Shown: positions 18,121 through 26,643 of the stretch, piece after piece
Position numbering within the stretch: the stretch's first letter is position 1
How the letters are laid out: each line of letters opens with the position of its first letter
Assembly (NCBI GenBank): GCA_024628785.1
Contig: CP102404.1
Span: forward strand, 868,001-932,000
Reading direction: 5' to 3'
Source of the DNA: Fusobacteria bacterium ZRK30
GTDB lineage: Bacteria; Fusobacteriota; Fusobacteriia; Fusobacteriales; Fusobacteriaceae
DNA: 64,000 nt
The notes under the pieces: model-generated
Told to the model about the DNA's origin: nothing
Database searches by the model: none
Seen by the model: only the letters and a program-made list of their open reading frames with translations
Program-made: the position numbers and the translations under genes

Positions 18121-19104
18121 ATGGATATTTCAATTATTATAGTTTCATTTAATACAAAAGATTTACTTATTGAGTGTATTGAAAGTCTGAAAAAAGAGAT
18201 AGAAAGTTTAAAAAATAAATATCCCATGGCAAAAACCGAGATAATTATTGTAGAAAATGGTTCACATGATGGCAGTGATCTTATGTTGAAAGAACAATAT
18301 TCAGATTTAGAGCTTTATTTTTCAGAGATCAATTTAGGTTTTGGTGAAGGAAATAATGTGGGAATGAGAGTTGCAAAGGGAGAATTTGTAATTTTATTAA
18401 ATTCTGATGCTTTTTTTGAAGAAAAGTCATTGTTAAAATCATATGAATTGATGTTAAATAATCCTGATGTTGGAATAGGAGTAGGTAAATTAATAGGGCG
18501 TGATCGGGTATTTCAGCCTTCTAAAAGATCTTTCCCCAGCATTTTTAATGACTTTTTTAAATTAAGTGGTTTAGAGAATAAATATCCCACTTCTAAAATA
18601 TTTGGCCGGGGTGACTACCTCTATGAGTCGCCTGATTTAGAAAGGGAGTGTGACTGGGGGCCAGGAGCATTTAATATCATAAGAAATAAAGTGTTAAAGG
18701 AAGTTGGGTTATTTGACGATGCTTTCTTTCTCTATTATGAAGAGGTAGATCTGGCTAAAAGAATTAAAAATGCGGGCTATAGGATCTATTACTGGCCTCA
18801 AATAGAGGTAATTCATATAGGAGGAGAATCTGCTAAATCTCTGGATCTAAAAAGAGTAGCTAAATCAGGAAACCAGTTAACTCTTTGGAGACTGCAGAGT
18901 CAGTATATATACTATAAAAAACATCACGGATCTTTTATAGCTTACTGTTCAAAATTTGTAGAATCCAGCTGGAGTAAATTAAGGATCCTTAAATCTTCAG
19001 ATCAGGCAAAGAAAGATTATTTATGGAATCATGTAGAAACAATTTCTGAAGCGTGGAATAACACTAAAGGGGGGAAAATATCACCTCCTAAACCATGGAA
19101 GTAG
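18121..19104 (+). CDS. Family 2 glycosyltransferase, rhamnosyltransferase-like
   Basis: A 327-residue GT-A enzyme. Motifs: SIIIVSFNTKDLLIECIESL at the N-terminus, EIIIVENGSHDGS, NLGFGEGNNVGM (acceptor loop), ILLNSDAFF (DxD-like) and YYEEVDLAKRIKNAGYRIYY. This layout is shared with bacterial rhamnosyltransferases (RfbF/WbbL group). The nearby dTDP-rhamnose genes make rhamnose a plausible donor, but that is inference. AGGAGGTACTT precedes the ATG. The next gene follows with almost no gap. Confidence 0.83.
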   Translation: MDISIIIVSFNTKDLLIECIESLKKEIESLKNKYPMAKTEIIIVENGSHDGSDLMLKEQYSDLELYFSEINLGFGEGNNVGMRVAKGEFVILLNSDAFFEEKSLLKSYELMLNNPDVGIGVGKLIGRDRVFQPSKRSFPSIFNDFFKLSGLENKYPTSKIFGRGDYLYESPDLERECDWGPGAFNIIRNKVLKEVGLFDDAFFLYYEEVDLAKRIKNAGYRIYYWPQIEVIHIGGESAKSLDLKRVAKSGNQLTLWRLQSQYIYYKKHHGSFIAYCSKFVESSWSKLRILKSSDQAKKDYLWNHVETISEAWNNTKGGKISPPKPWK

Positions 19105-19113
19105 GTGAAAGTT

Positions 19114-19614
19114 ATGTTTGAAAATATAAAAAAAGATTATATGAATCACAATAGAGAGTTTTTTAATGTTGGATTTTCTGCTATGGTAGTCTATCGTTTC
19201 GGACGTTGGAGATACAGTATCAAAAATAAATTTATCAGAAAACCTTTTTCTTTCATCTATAAACTCCTTTATTTTAATATAAAAAAATGTGGAATTGAGC
19301 TCCCATGCGAAGTCATCTTAGGAGATAATTTTCAAATTCACCATAATGGAGGAATAGTGGTAAGTGGGTATACTCAATTTGGAAATAATTGTATCATAAG
19401 AAATGGAGTGACAATAGGAACTGCACGAATTGATAGGATTGAAGCTCCAGTAATAGGAAATAATGTGAATATGGGTACTGGGGCAAAAATTTTAGGCGGT
19501 ATTGTAATAGGAGATAATGTTGATATCGGTGCTAATGCTGTAGTTTTAAAAGATATACCAAATAATTGTATAGCTGTTGGAATTCCAGCTAGAATAATAA
19601 AAAAAGACAAGTAA
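19114..19614 (+). CDS. Serine O-acetyltransferase-like hexapeptide acetyltransferase
   Basis: A left-handed beta-helix acyltransferase of about 166 residues, related to CysE and to capsule acetyltransferases. The C-terminal half is a run of hexapeptide repeats (VILGDN, CIIRNGVTIG, APVIGNNVNMG, KILGGIVIGDNVDIG, NAVVLKDIPNN) ending in the family's AVGIPARIIK. Inside a polysaccharide cluster it more likely O-acetylates a sugar using acetyl-CoA than makes cysteine precursors. I prefer the ATG at 19114 with AGGTGA 5 bases upstream; a GTG three codons earlier is less well placed. It is the last gene before a 146-base gap. Confidence 0.83.
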   Translation: MFENIKKDYMNHNREFFNVGFSAMVVYRFGRWRYSIKNKFIRKPFSFIYKLLYFNIKKCGIELPCEVILGDNFQIHHNGGIVVSGYTQFGNNCIIRNGVTIGTARIDRIEAPVIGNNVNMGTGAKILGGIVIGDNVDIGANAVVLKDIPNNCIAVGIPARIIKKDK

Positions 19615-19760
19615 ATACTAATTCCATGAATAGCTGGTATTTTGCAGTGGACAAAAAATTTGCTGAAATTAAATGATATTTTTTATAGTTAATTCATTGA
19701 TTTTAAAAGCATCTAAAATATTGCAAAAGTTCAGACAATAATTATCGAGGTAGGTGTTTT
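19615..19760 (+). promoter_or_regulatory. Gap before the fusion transferase, possible internal promoter
   Basis: A 146-base non-coding stretch, the only sizeable gap inside the cluster. TTGCTG and TTATAG occur with about 17 bases between them, a weak match to a promoter. No terminator hairpin is visible, so read-through from upstream is also possible. Confidence 0.3.
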
Positions 19761-21566
19761 ATGATGAATAATAGTGTAGTTTCTGTATTTGGTTATTTAT
19801 TTAATAATTACAGTACGCCTGAATTAGCTGCAAAGATAATGGAACATGTAAAAAAAGATAATAAAATACTTTGGCAGATAGTCACTGTAAATATGGATTT
19901 TATTGACAGAGCCAAGAGGGATGAAGAACTGAGATATATAATAAAATCGTCTAATATAGTTACTGCTGACGGGATGCCTATCATCTGGGTTTCTAAACTA
20001 TTTGGAAAGCCTCTAAAAGAAAGAGTTACAGGCTCTGATCTTACACCGTTACTTATAAAAGAAGCTGAAAAAAATGAAGTACCACTATTTTTTCTAGGGG
20101 GGACTATAAAAGAGAATGAAATAGCGATAAAAAATCTTAAAAGAGACTATCCAAAATTAAAAACAGGGAATTTTTCACCTGAAGTAAAACCTCTTTTAGC
20201 CATGGAAAATGAAGAAATTTTAGAAAAAATAGCAGAAGTAAAACCTAAAATATTATTTTTATCCCTGGGAAGTAAAGCAGAAAAATGGACCAGAATGAAC
20301 AGACATCAGCTGGAAGAGATAGGAGTAAAAGCCGTGATAGGTGTAGGAGCTACTATTAAATTCTTGGCTGGAACGGTCAATAGAGCTCCATTATGGATGC
20401 AGAAAAATGGTTTGGAATGGTTTTATAGACTGATGCAGGAACCAACTCACCTCTATAAGAGATATTCTAGAAATTTTATAGCGCTGGTAGCAGAGGTTGT
20501 CCATGAACTATGGAGAAGTTCTGAACAAGAATTCAATGGAATTATTTACAATCGTAGAATCTTTAGTTCACCTATAGTTGAGGACTTAAAAATTCCTGAA
20601 AAAAGGGTTTTACAGCTGAAGCTAAAAAATAAAATACAGGTTTATCATCTGAATAAATATAAAAAAAGATTGCATAATCTTATATATGGGGATGAAATCC
20701 AAAAAGTTGAGATAGATTTTTTAAGGGTAATATTTTTAGACTCAGCAGCTCTAGGCTACCTTTTGAGAATGAACCAGGAAATGACTATGTTAGGGAAAGA
20801 ACTGAAAATTTTAAGGATTTCACCACAGTTATATAACTTGTTTAAATTCAGAAAATTAGATGATTTTCTAGACATGGATTTTTATGTACAGAGAAAACCA
20901 CCAGAACTGGATATAAAATATTTGGAAGAGTATAAAAATAAAGAAATTTTAAATGATGGATTATACTTTTTTAATAAAAGAATTATAGATTTAGCCGGAA
21001 CCACTGTAGGTTTAGCTTTATCTGCACCAATAGTCATCTTGGCAGGGCTGGCTATAAAACTAGAGGATGGAGGACCGATTTTTTTCAAACAAGTCCGTGT
21101 TGGAAAGGGAGGAAAACCATTTTATATTTATAAACTCAGATCGATGGTTTTAAATGCTGAAGAGCTAAAGGTACAGTTAGAAGATAAGGCTGAAATAAAG
21201 GGAAAAATATTTAAGATGAAAAATGATCCCAGAATAACAAAAGTAGGTAAATTTTTAAGGAAAACCTCCATTGATGAGATGCCGCAATTTTATAATGTAT
21301 TCAGAGGGGAGATGAGTTTGGTAGGACCTAGGCCAGCTATAGATCATGAAGTCGGAAAGTACAGCTACGAAGAGTGTGGGAGAGTAGTAAAAGTAAAACC
21401 TGGTATTACTGGTATTACTCAGATCAGAGAAAGATTAGATGGCAAATTAAATTTTGAAGAACAGATTAAATACGATTTTGAATATATTGAAAAAAGAAAT
21501 AGTCTTCTTGATCTCTGGATATTATTTAAAACTGTATATGCTGTTTTAAAAGGATCTGGTGAATAA
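19761..21566 (+). CDS. Three-domain fusion: WecG/TagA glycosyltransferase - STAS - phosphoglycosyltransferase
   Basis: A 601-residue protein combining steps usually on separate chains. Residues 1-250 are a WecG/TagA/CpsF (GT26) domain with TADGMPIIWVSKLFG (likely catalytic Asp70), FLSLGSKAEKW and VGATIKFLAGTVNRAP. Residues about 280-390 resemble a STAS domain: KVEIDFLRVIFLDSAALGYL, in which the usual DSSG phosphorylation motif reads DSAA. Residues about 395-601 are a bacterial sugar transferase (PF02397) with an N-terminal hydrophobic hairpin, KLRSMV, SIDEMPQFYNVFRGEMSLVG, PRPA and VKPGITGITQIR. The C-terminal part would load the first sugar-phosphate on undecaprenyl-phosphate and the N-terminal part the second sugar. 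AGGTAGGTG precedes the ATG. It ends just before a 70-residue ORF. Confidence 0.87.
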   Translation: MMNNSVVSVFGYLFNNYSTPELAAKIMEHVKKDNKILWQIVTVNMDFIDRAKRDEELRYIIKSSNIVTADGMPIIWVSKLFGKPLKERVTGSDLTPLLIKEAEKNEVPLFFLGGTIKENEIAIKNLKRDYPKLKTGNFSPEVKPLLAMENEEILEKIAEVKPKILFLSLGSKAEKWTRMNRHQLEEIGVKAVIGVGATIKFLAGTVNRAPLWMQKNGLEWFYRLMQEPTHLYKRYSRNFIALVAEVVHELWRSSEQEFNGIIYNRRIFSSPIVEDLKIPEKRVLQLKLKNKIQVYHLNKYKKRLHNLIYGDEIQKVEIDFLRVIFLDSAALGYLLRMNQEMTMLGKELKILRISPQLYNLFKFRKLDDFLDMDFYVQRKPPELDIKYLEEYKNKEILNDGLYFFNKRIIDLAGTTVGLALSAPIVILAGLAIKLEDGGPIFFKQVRVGKGGKPFYIYKLRSMVLNAEELKVQLEDKAEIKGKIFKMKNDPRITKVGKFLRKTSIDEMPQFYNVFRGEMSLVGPRPAIDHEVGKYSYEECGRVVKVKPGITGITQIRERLDGKLNFEEQIKYDFEYIEKRNSLLDLWILFKTVYAVLKGSGE

Positions 21567-21567
21567 G

Positions 21568-21780
21568 ATGGAATATACAGTAAAGGTAAAAATAAATTTA
21601 AAAGAAGTAAAATTAATTGAAGAGTTGATAAAGATAGAAATGGATAAAAATAAATTAACCATAGAATCTCATAATTTAATTGAATACAATGAAGTTTTAA
21701 AAAACTTGTTAAAAAAAATTCAAATGGGACAAATTCATATTTTAGAAGATATTTTAGAGAGTTCAGTGGAAAATGGTTAA
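21568..21780 (+). CDS. Small hypothetical protein
   Basis: A 70-residue ORF immediately after the fusion transferase (stop-to-ATG distance 1 base, GGTGAATAAG in front). An in-frame GTG at 21559 would add three residues. It is charged and mostly helical by eye (NLKEVKLIEELIKIEMDKNK), with no membrane segment, Cys pair or recognisable domain. It is the last gene before a bidirectional terminator, so it is cotranscribed with the polysaccharide genes. The tight coupling suggests an accessory role for the STAS-containing enzyme, but this is speculation. Confidence 0.55.
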   Translation: MEYTVKVKINLKEVKLIEELIKIEMDKNKLTIESHNLIEYNEVLKNLLKKIQMGQIHILEDILESSVENG

Positions 21781-21807
21781 ACATTTAATCTATATTAACC
21801 TAAATTT

Positions 21808-21845
21808 AAAGACCTAGTAAAATATTTTACTAGGTCTTTTTTTTA
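21808..21845. terminator. Bidirectional terminator between convergent operons
   Basis: AAAGACCTAGTAAAAT and ATTTTACTAGGTCTTT (21808-21839) form a perfect 16-bp palindrome. T-runs follow on the plus strand and an A-run precedes it, so it can stop both the polysaccharide operon and the rfb operon. Confidence 0.9.
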
Positions 21846-22688
21846 TTAATGATTAAATTCCTTTAAAAATCTATCTATTCCGTCTTGCCAGGCAGGCATT
21901 TTTATTCCTAATATTTTTTCAACTTTTTCGTTTGAAAGTTTTGAATATTTAGACCTTTTAGCTGCTAAATTAAAATCACTTGTTTTAGCCCGTTCAAGTG
22001 TCCCTTTCCATCCAATAGAATTTAAGATATACTTAGCTTGGTCAAATTTACTTGCTTCACCACTATTTGTTATATGATATAATCCGTATTTATTAGTTTG
22101 GATTAATTCCCATGAAAATAGTGCCAGATCGTAAGAATATGTAGGAGAAGATATTTGATCGTCTACAATACTCAATTTTTCATTATTTTTTGACCAGTTA
22201 ATAACTTGCTTATTGAAGTTATTGTTTCCCATACCAAAAACCCAGGAAGTTCTTATAATATAAGATTTATTGTGTGTAATTGATACCAGTTTTTCCCCCT
22301 GAGCTTTGGTTTTCCCATAGATGGATAATGGAGAAACTTCATCGGTTTCGATATAGGGAATATTTTTGTTTTCTCCGAAAACAAAATCACTGGAATAAGT
22401 GACATAAACCGCATCTATTTTGTTGGCTATTTCAGCTAATATATTCGGTGCAATTGTATTCAATTGATAACATAGTTCTTTTTCTACCTCAGCTTTGTCT
22501 ACATTATTATAAGCAGCACAATTAATAATATGGGTAAAATTTTTATTTTTAATAAACGCTTCAAGATCAATTTTATTGGTAATATCAAGTTCTTTGTGAT
22601 CAGTTGCAATATAATCAATGTTCAGATCAGTAAATAGTTTTTGAAAATCCTGGCCTAATTGTCCATTAGCTCCTGTAATTAATATCAT
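21846..22688 (-). CDS. rfbD: dTDP-4-dehydrorhamnose reductase
   Basis: A 280-residue extended short-chain dehydrogenase that performs the last step of dTDP-L-rhamnose synthesis, NAD(P)H-dependent reduction of dTDP-4-dehydro-L-rhamnose. Seen: a glycine-rich nucleotide-binding N-terminus (ILITGANGQLGQDFQ), VYVTYSSDFVFG with the catalytic Ser/Thr region, and the YxxxK pair in YGKTKAQGEKLV. The length is normal for RfbD/RmlD. It overlaps rfbC by 4 bases (ATGA), so the two are translationally coupled, and it is last in the operon. Confidence 0.93.
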   Translation of the reverse strand: MILITGANGQLGQDFQKLFTDLNIDYIATDHKELDITNKIDLEAFIKNKNFTHIINCAAYNNVDKAEVEKELCYQLNTIAPNILAEIANKIDAVYVTYSSDFVFGENKNIPYIETDEVSPLSIYGKTKAQGEKLVSITHNKSYIIRTSWVFGMGNNNFNKQVINWSKNNEKLSIVDDQISSPTYSYDLALFSWELIQTNKYGLYHITNSGEASKFDQAKYILNSIGWKGTLERAKTSDFNLAAKRSKYSKLSNEKVEKILGIKMPAWQDGIDRFLKEFNH

Positions 22689-23263
22689 AACTTAACTCCT
22701 TTATTTAAAAATTCTTTCAATGATTGTTGTACCTTATCTTTCTCTGAAAGTAACAACTCGCTTTCATCTATGTTATATTTTTCAAAATCCCAGTTAATAT
22801 TGATATCTTCATCGTTCCAAAGTATTCCTGAATCAAATTCAGGAGTGTAATAGTCTGTACATTTATATTGAAATTCGGTGTCATCCTCTAAAGTTAAAAA
22901 TCCATGTGCGAATCCTTTAGGGATATAGTACATCTTTTTATTTTCTGCACTCAAGAGAACCTTATACCACTGGCCGAAAGTTTTACTCCCATGACGGAGA
23001 TCTACACCTACGTCTAAAACAGCTCCAGAAATTACCCTTACCAATTTACCTTGGGGATTTTTGGTTTGAAAATGTAACCCCCGAAGAACTCCTTTTTTAG
23101 ATTTAGAGTGGTTATATTGTACAAATTCATCACTTATACCCAGAGCTTCGAAATCCCTTTTAGAATAACTTTCTAAAAAAAAACCTCTATCATCTCCAAA
23201 TATGGTTGGTTCAATGATTATAAGTTCATCTATTCCTGTTTTTATTTTTTTAAATTTATTCAT
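22685..23263 (-). CDS. rfbC: dTDP-4-dehydrorhamnose 3,5-epimerase
   Basis: A 192-residue cupin-fold epimerase that converts dTDP-4-dehydro-6-deoxy-glucose to the L-rhamno form. Family signatures are clear: IIEPTIFGDDRGFFLESYS, QYNHSKSKKGVLRGLHFQ with the active-site His in RGLHFQ, VDLRHGSKTFGQW and IPKGFAHGFLTLED. The full length is present. It lies 8 bases after rfbA and overlaps rfbD by 4 bases. Confidence 0.95.
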   Translation of the reverse strand: MNKFKKIKTGIDELIIIEPTIFGDDRGFFLESYSKRDFEALGISDEFVQYNHSKSKKGVLRGLHFQTKNPQGKLVRVISGAVLDVGVDLRHGSKTFGQWYKVLLSAENKKMYYIPKGFAHGFLTLEDDTEFQYKCTDYYTPEFDSGILWNDEDININWDFEKYNIDESELLLSEKDKVQQSLKEFLNKGVKL

Positions 23264-23271
23264 AGATCCTC

Positions 23272-24135
23272 CTACTTTATCAAATTCATTAAATATCTGC
23301 CATAATTTGACTTCAACAATGGCTTTGCTAACTCTACTACCTTTTCTTTATCTATCCATCCCTTTAAATATGCTATCTCTTCTAAGCAGCTAACCATAAT
23401 CCCCTGTCTCTTCTGGACTGTAGAAACAAAGTTAGCTGCATCTAATAAGCCTTCCTGAGTTCCTGTATCCAGCCATGCCATACCACGGCCTAAGTTGATT
23501 ACGCTTAAGTTCCCTTCATCTAAATAGATTTGATTTAAGGATGTTATTTCTAATTCTCCACGAGGAGAAGGTTTAACTTTTTTAGCTTTTTCTATGACTG
23601 TATTGTCGTAAAAATATAGCCCCGGTATAGCAAAATTTGATTTAGGTTTTTTTGGTTTTTCTTCTAAAGATATAGCTTCTCCATTTTCGTTGAACTCAAC
23701 AACACCAAAGTCTTCTGGATTATTAACTGGGTATCCGAAGATTGTGGCTCCCTTTCTTTTTTCAAAAGCACCTTTGAGCTTACCAGTTAATCCATGACCG
23801 TAAAACACATTATCTCCTAATACAAGAGCACACGGGCTATCCCCAAGAAATTCCTCTCCTATTATAAAAGCTTCGGCTAAACCATTTGGAGACTCTTGTA
23901 TGGCATACTCCAACTGGATTCCATAATCAGATCCACTTCCTAATAATTCCTCAAAAACACCTATATCACGAGGTGTAGAAATTATTAACACTTCTCTAAT
24001 TCCTGCTAACATAAGCATAGAAAGAGGGTAGTAGATCATAGGTTTATCATATATGGGATTTATTTGTTTACTGATTGCTTTAGTTATAGGGTAGAGCCTT
24101 GTCCCAGATCCACCTGCTAATACAATTCCTTTCAT
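23272..24135 (-). CDS. rfbA: Glucose-1-phosphate thymidylyltransferase
   Basis: A 287-residue nucleotidyltransferase that makes dTDP-glucose from dTTP and glucose-1-phosphate, the first step of dTDP-rhamnose synthesis. Signatures: [16 protein letters not shown] at the N-terminus, [50 protein letters not shown] and [10 protein letters not shown]. Its start codon overlaps the stop of the upstream GGDEF-EAL gene, so the sugar genes are translated from a transcript that also carries a c-di-GMP protein. Confidence 0.95.
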   Translation of the reverse strand: MKGIVLAGGSGTRLYPITKAISKQINPIYDKPMIYYPLSMLMLAGIREVLIISTPRDIGVFEELLGSGSDYGIQLEYAIQESPNGLAEAFIIGEEFLGDSPCALVLGDNVFYGHGLTGKLKGAFEKRKGATIFGYPVNNPEDFGVVEFNENGEAISLEEKPKKPKSNFAIPGLYFYDNTVIEKAKKVKPSPRGELEITSLNQIYLDEGNLSVINLGRGMAWLDTGTQEGLLDAANFVSTVQKRQGIMVSCLEEIAYLKGWIDKEKVVELAKPLLKSNYGRYLMNLIK

Positions 24136-26105
24136 AAATTTACCTCCATATGTTTATTAAATTTAGTATTTAATTTTTTTAATTTCATCAGATAAATCTC
24201 ATTTTCTAATTTATCTAAAACAATTTCAAATTTTTCAGGTTTGCCTAAATAGTATCCTTGAAAAGTAGAGACCCCTAAATCCATTAAAAAATTGATTTCT
24301 TTTAGTTCTTCTACCCCTTCGGCTACAATTTTTAGGTTTAAATTTTTACCCAGCTGGATTATTGTCTTTATAACATTCAGATCCCTATGAGTTTTAAACA
24401 TATTTACTACAAAAGATCGATCAATTTTCAGAGTTGTTACAGGCAATTTGGCCAGGGAGGATAAAGACGAATACCCAGTTCCGAAATCATCGATAAGAAA
24501 ATTTACTCCCCTATCTTTTAAAGTTTCAATTTTTTTTATAGAATTATCGATTTCCTTTATAAAGTTATCTTCTGTTAACTCAAATTCTAATCCATCCAGG
24601 TTATCATATTTTTCGAGCATCTCTTCCAGGAAGAATTCTCTATTGAAATGAACAGGAGATATATTCAGTGACACCTTTGTTTTTAAAAACTGAATATCTT
24701 TTTTTACTTGTTTTATTAAAAACTCAGTAAGGGAGATTATCAGGGAGGATCTCTCGGCTATAGGTATGAAATTTATAGGAGAAATCATTCCTTTTTCCTT
24801 ATGATTCCATCTCATAAGTGCTTCAAATTCAATGGTTTTATCTAAAACATCTATTTTAGGCTGGTAATAAACTTCAAATTCATTGCTATGAAGACCTCTT
24901 TGAATATCTAATTCCATCAAAGCAACCTCTTTTTCACTATTTCCCTTTATAAACCTCAATTTTTCAAATAAAACTCTCAACATAGGGTTTAGGTTAGTTT
25001 CACGATCCCATTTTAAAAAGACTTTACGAACGGTCATATGTAACTCTCTTTTTTTCATAAAATCATATTTCTTTAAAAATAACTCAAACCTTTCTTCTAA
25101 TTGTTCTATTGTTCCACCAGATAGGGGTTCTTTGACAGCAACCAAGAATTGATCTCCATTGAGCCTTATTATTTCATCTGTTTCTCTAAAGGCCATTTTT
25201 AATACGTCAGCAAGTTTTTTTATCATATCATCACCTACTTTTGTCCCAAATTCTTCATTTATATAGGTCATGTCCATGATGTCAAATAATCCCACAAACA
25301 TTTTTTTATCTTCAAGTGGTAGGTCATTTATGATTTGATTCATCCTCTCTATCCCTTTTTCTCTTTTTAGAACTCCGGTGAGGCTATCATAACTGATATT
25401 TTTAAGAAAGTTTTCCCGAATTTTTTTCTGCTCCTTCATATTTTTAGATATTATTAATATAAATAATAATAATATTAATAACATCAGCAATGTATGCAAT
25501 ATTTGGTAAGAAATCTTTTTAAAGATGATTTTGTTTAAATTAGTTATTGTCATATCAGCACCAGATATATATTTTCTGCCATCCTCAGCTGTTGATATAA
25601 GATATATTGATCTATATTTACCAAGGTTATCAGAGCTGTTGATATATATGATATCCTGGTTGTTAAACATATCGACAGTTTCTTCGATTGAATCATCCTC
25701 AACGTCTTCGAAAGTAAACCAATAAAATTGAGAGAGATCTTTATTTTTAAAATATTCAAGGTATTCTTTGCTGGATCCACCAATAGAAGTATATGTAGGC
25801 ATATTATCTTCAATTATAATAGTATATAGATAGTCAACTTCGTTTATATGAGCGATCTCTATAAGTTTTTGTGAATTTTTTAAAATTTCATCTTCACTAT
25901 ATGACTTATTGTTCATTCCATGGAAATTGTAGTTATCTCCTATATAAAAAGGCATATTTTTTGCAGTTTTATAAAGGTTTTTATCTATTCTTTGGAGCTC
26001 TTCATGGTATAGGGTATTAGTCTCATAGTAAATATCCAGCAATACTCCAACTAATAAAATTAGGAAAACATATGTGGTGTTTATTTGTATTTTTTTTAAT
26101 TTCAT
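24132..26105 (-). CDS. Membrane GGDEF-EAL c-di-GMP phosphodiesterase with periplasmic sensor
   Basis: A 657-residue protein. One membrane segment lies at about 8-26, then a periplasmic sensor region of roughly 170 residues (possibly Cache-like), a second segment at about 200-222, a GGDEF domain (about 235-395) and an EAL domain (about 400-640). The GGDEF active site is degenerate (RLNGDQF near residue 315), so cyclase activity is unlikely. The EAL domain keeps its key motifs: [47 protein letters not shown] and FQGYYLGKP. It therefore probably hydrolyses c-di-GMP in response to an outside signal. It is first in the rfbACD operon and overlaps rfbA by 4 bases. AAGGAGAG precedes the ATG. Confidence 0.9.
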   Translation of the reverse strand: MKLKKIQINTTYVFLILLVGVLLDIYYETNTLYHEELQRIDKNLYKTAKNMPFYIGDNYNFHGMNNKSYSEDEILKNSQKLIEIAHINEVDYLYTIIIEDNMPTYTSIGGSSKEYLEYFKNKDLSQFYWFTFEDVEDDSIEETVDMFNNQDIIYINSSDNLGKYRSIYLISTAEDGRKYISGADMTITNLNKIIFKKISYQILHTLLMLLILLLFILIISKNMKEQKKIRENFLKNISYDSLTGVLKREKGIERMNQIINDLPLEDKKMFVGLFDIMDMTYINEEFGTKVGDDMIKKLADVLKMAFRETDEIIRLNGDQFLVAVKEPLSGGTIEQLEERFELFLKKYDFMKKRELHMTVRKVFLKWDRETNLNPMLRVLFEKLRFIKGNSEKEVALMELDIQRGLHSNEFEVYYQPKIDVLDKTIEFEALMRWNHKEKGMISPINFIPIAERSSLIISLTEFLIKQVKKDIQFLKTKVSLNISPVHFNREFFLEEMLEKYDNLDGLEFELTEDNFIKEIDNSIKKIETLKDRGVNFLIDDFGTGYSSLSSLAKLPVTTLKIDRSFVVNMFKTHRDLNVIKTIIQLGKNLNLKIVAEGVEELKEINFLMDLGVSTFQGYYLGKPEKFEIVLDKLENEIYLMKLKKLNTKFNKHMEVNL

Positions 26106-26567
26106 AAGAACTCTCCTTAAAATCAGAGATATAAGAACCTTGATTTTTTCATTTATTCTATTCAGATCGCAGTATAATTTTGAAACCTTAATAATTATTT
26201 ATACAGATTTTTTTTTTTTTTCCTCTTAGAACAAAGAGAAAATATAGTTATACATAAACTAAATGTAATTTCAGGAAAAAATAATATAAAGATGGAATAC
26301 AGAATTCCTTATAAAACTCTAAGAAATGAAATAGTAAATTAAAATAAATTTTGAATTTAATTTATTTAGAGGTAAACTTTAATTATAAAAAGTTTTTTTT
26401 AGAAAAATAATATTTATTTTTAAAATATGATCTGTTCAACAAATATTTAATTTTAAATGTTGATGGATTACGAGTGTTATTTTTTTAGTATATACTCTTA
26501 GTTCGTTACAAAAATTCGGTAATTATACAAAAAAGTAAGGAAATGAAACACTTATTTTGTTTTTTTG
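26106..26567. other. Divergent intergenic region with a 14-base poly-T tract
   Basis: Non-coding region between the GGDEF-EAL operon (leftward) and the peptide importer (rightward). It is over 75% A+T. The only striking feature in this part is a run of 14 T at 26208-26221, which is A14 in the leader or promoter of the leftward operon, 103-116 bases before its start codon. No ORF, tRNA or known riboswitch was recognised. Confidence 0.5.
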
Positions 26568-26596
26568 TTGACAAATTAGAGGAATTAGAGTAATAT
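26568..26596 (+). promoter_or_regulatory. Promoter of the peptide importer operon
   Basis: TTGACA (26568-26573) and TAATAT (26591-26596) are exactly 17 bases apart, close to the housekeeping consensus. The start codon of the binding protein is about 47 bases downstream, preceded by AGGGAGG. Confidence 0.85.
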
Positions 26597-26643
26597 TATC
26601 TTAGAAAGAGCTTAAAAAAATAAGAGGAAATAGGGAGGAAAAT

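Noticed and set aside
26106..26300. Possible c-di-GMP riboswitch ahead of the GGDEF-EAL gene
   Set aside because: I could not find the conserved core of either known c-di-GMP riboswitch class; the stretch is mostly low-complexity A/T.
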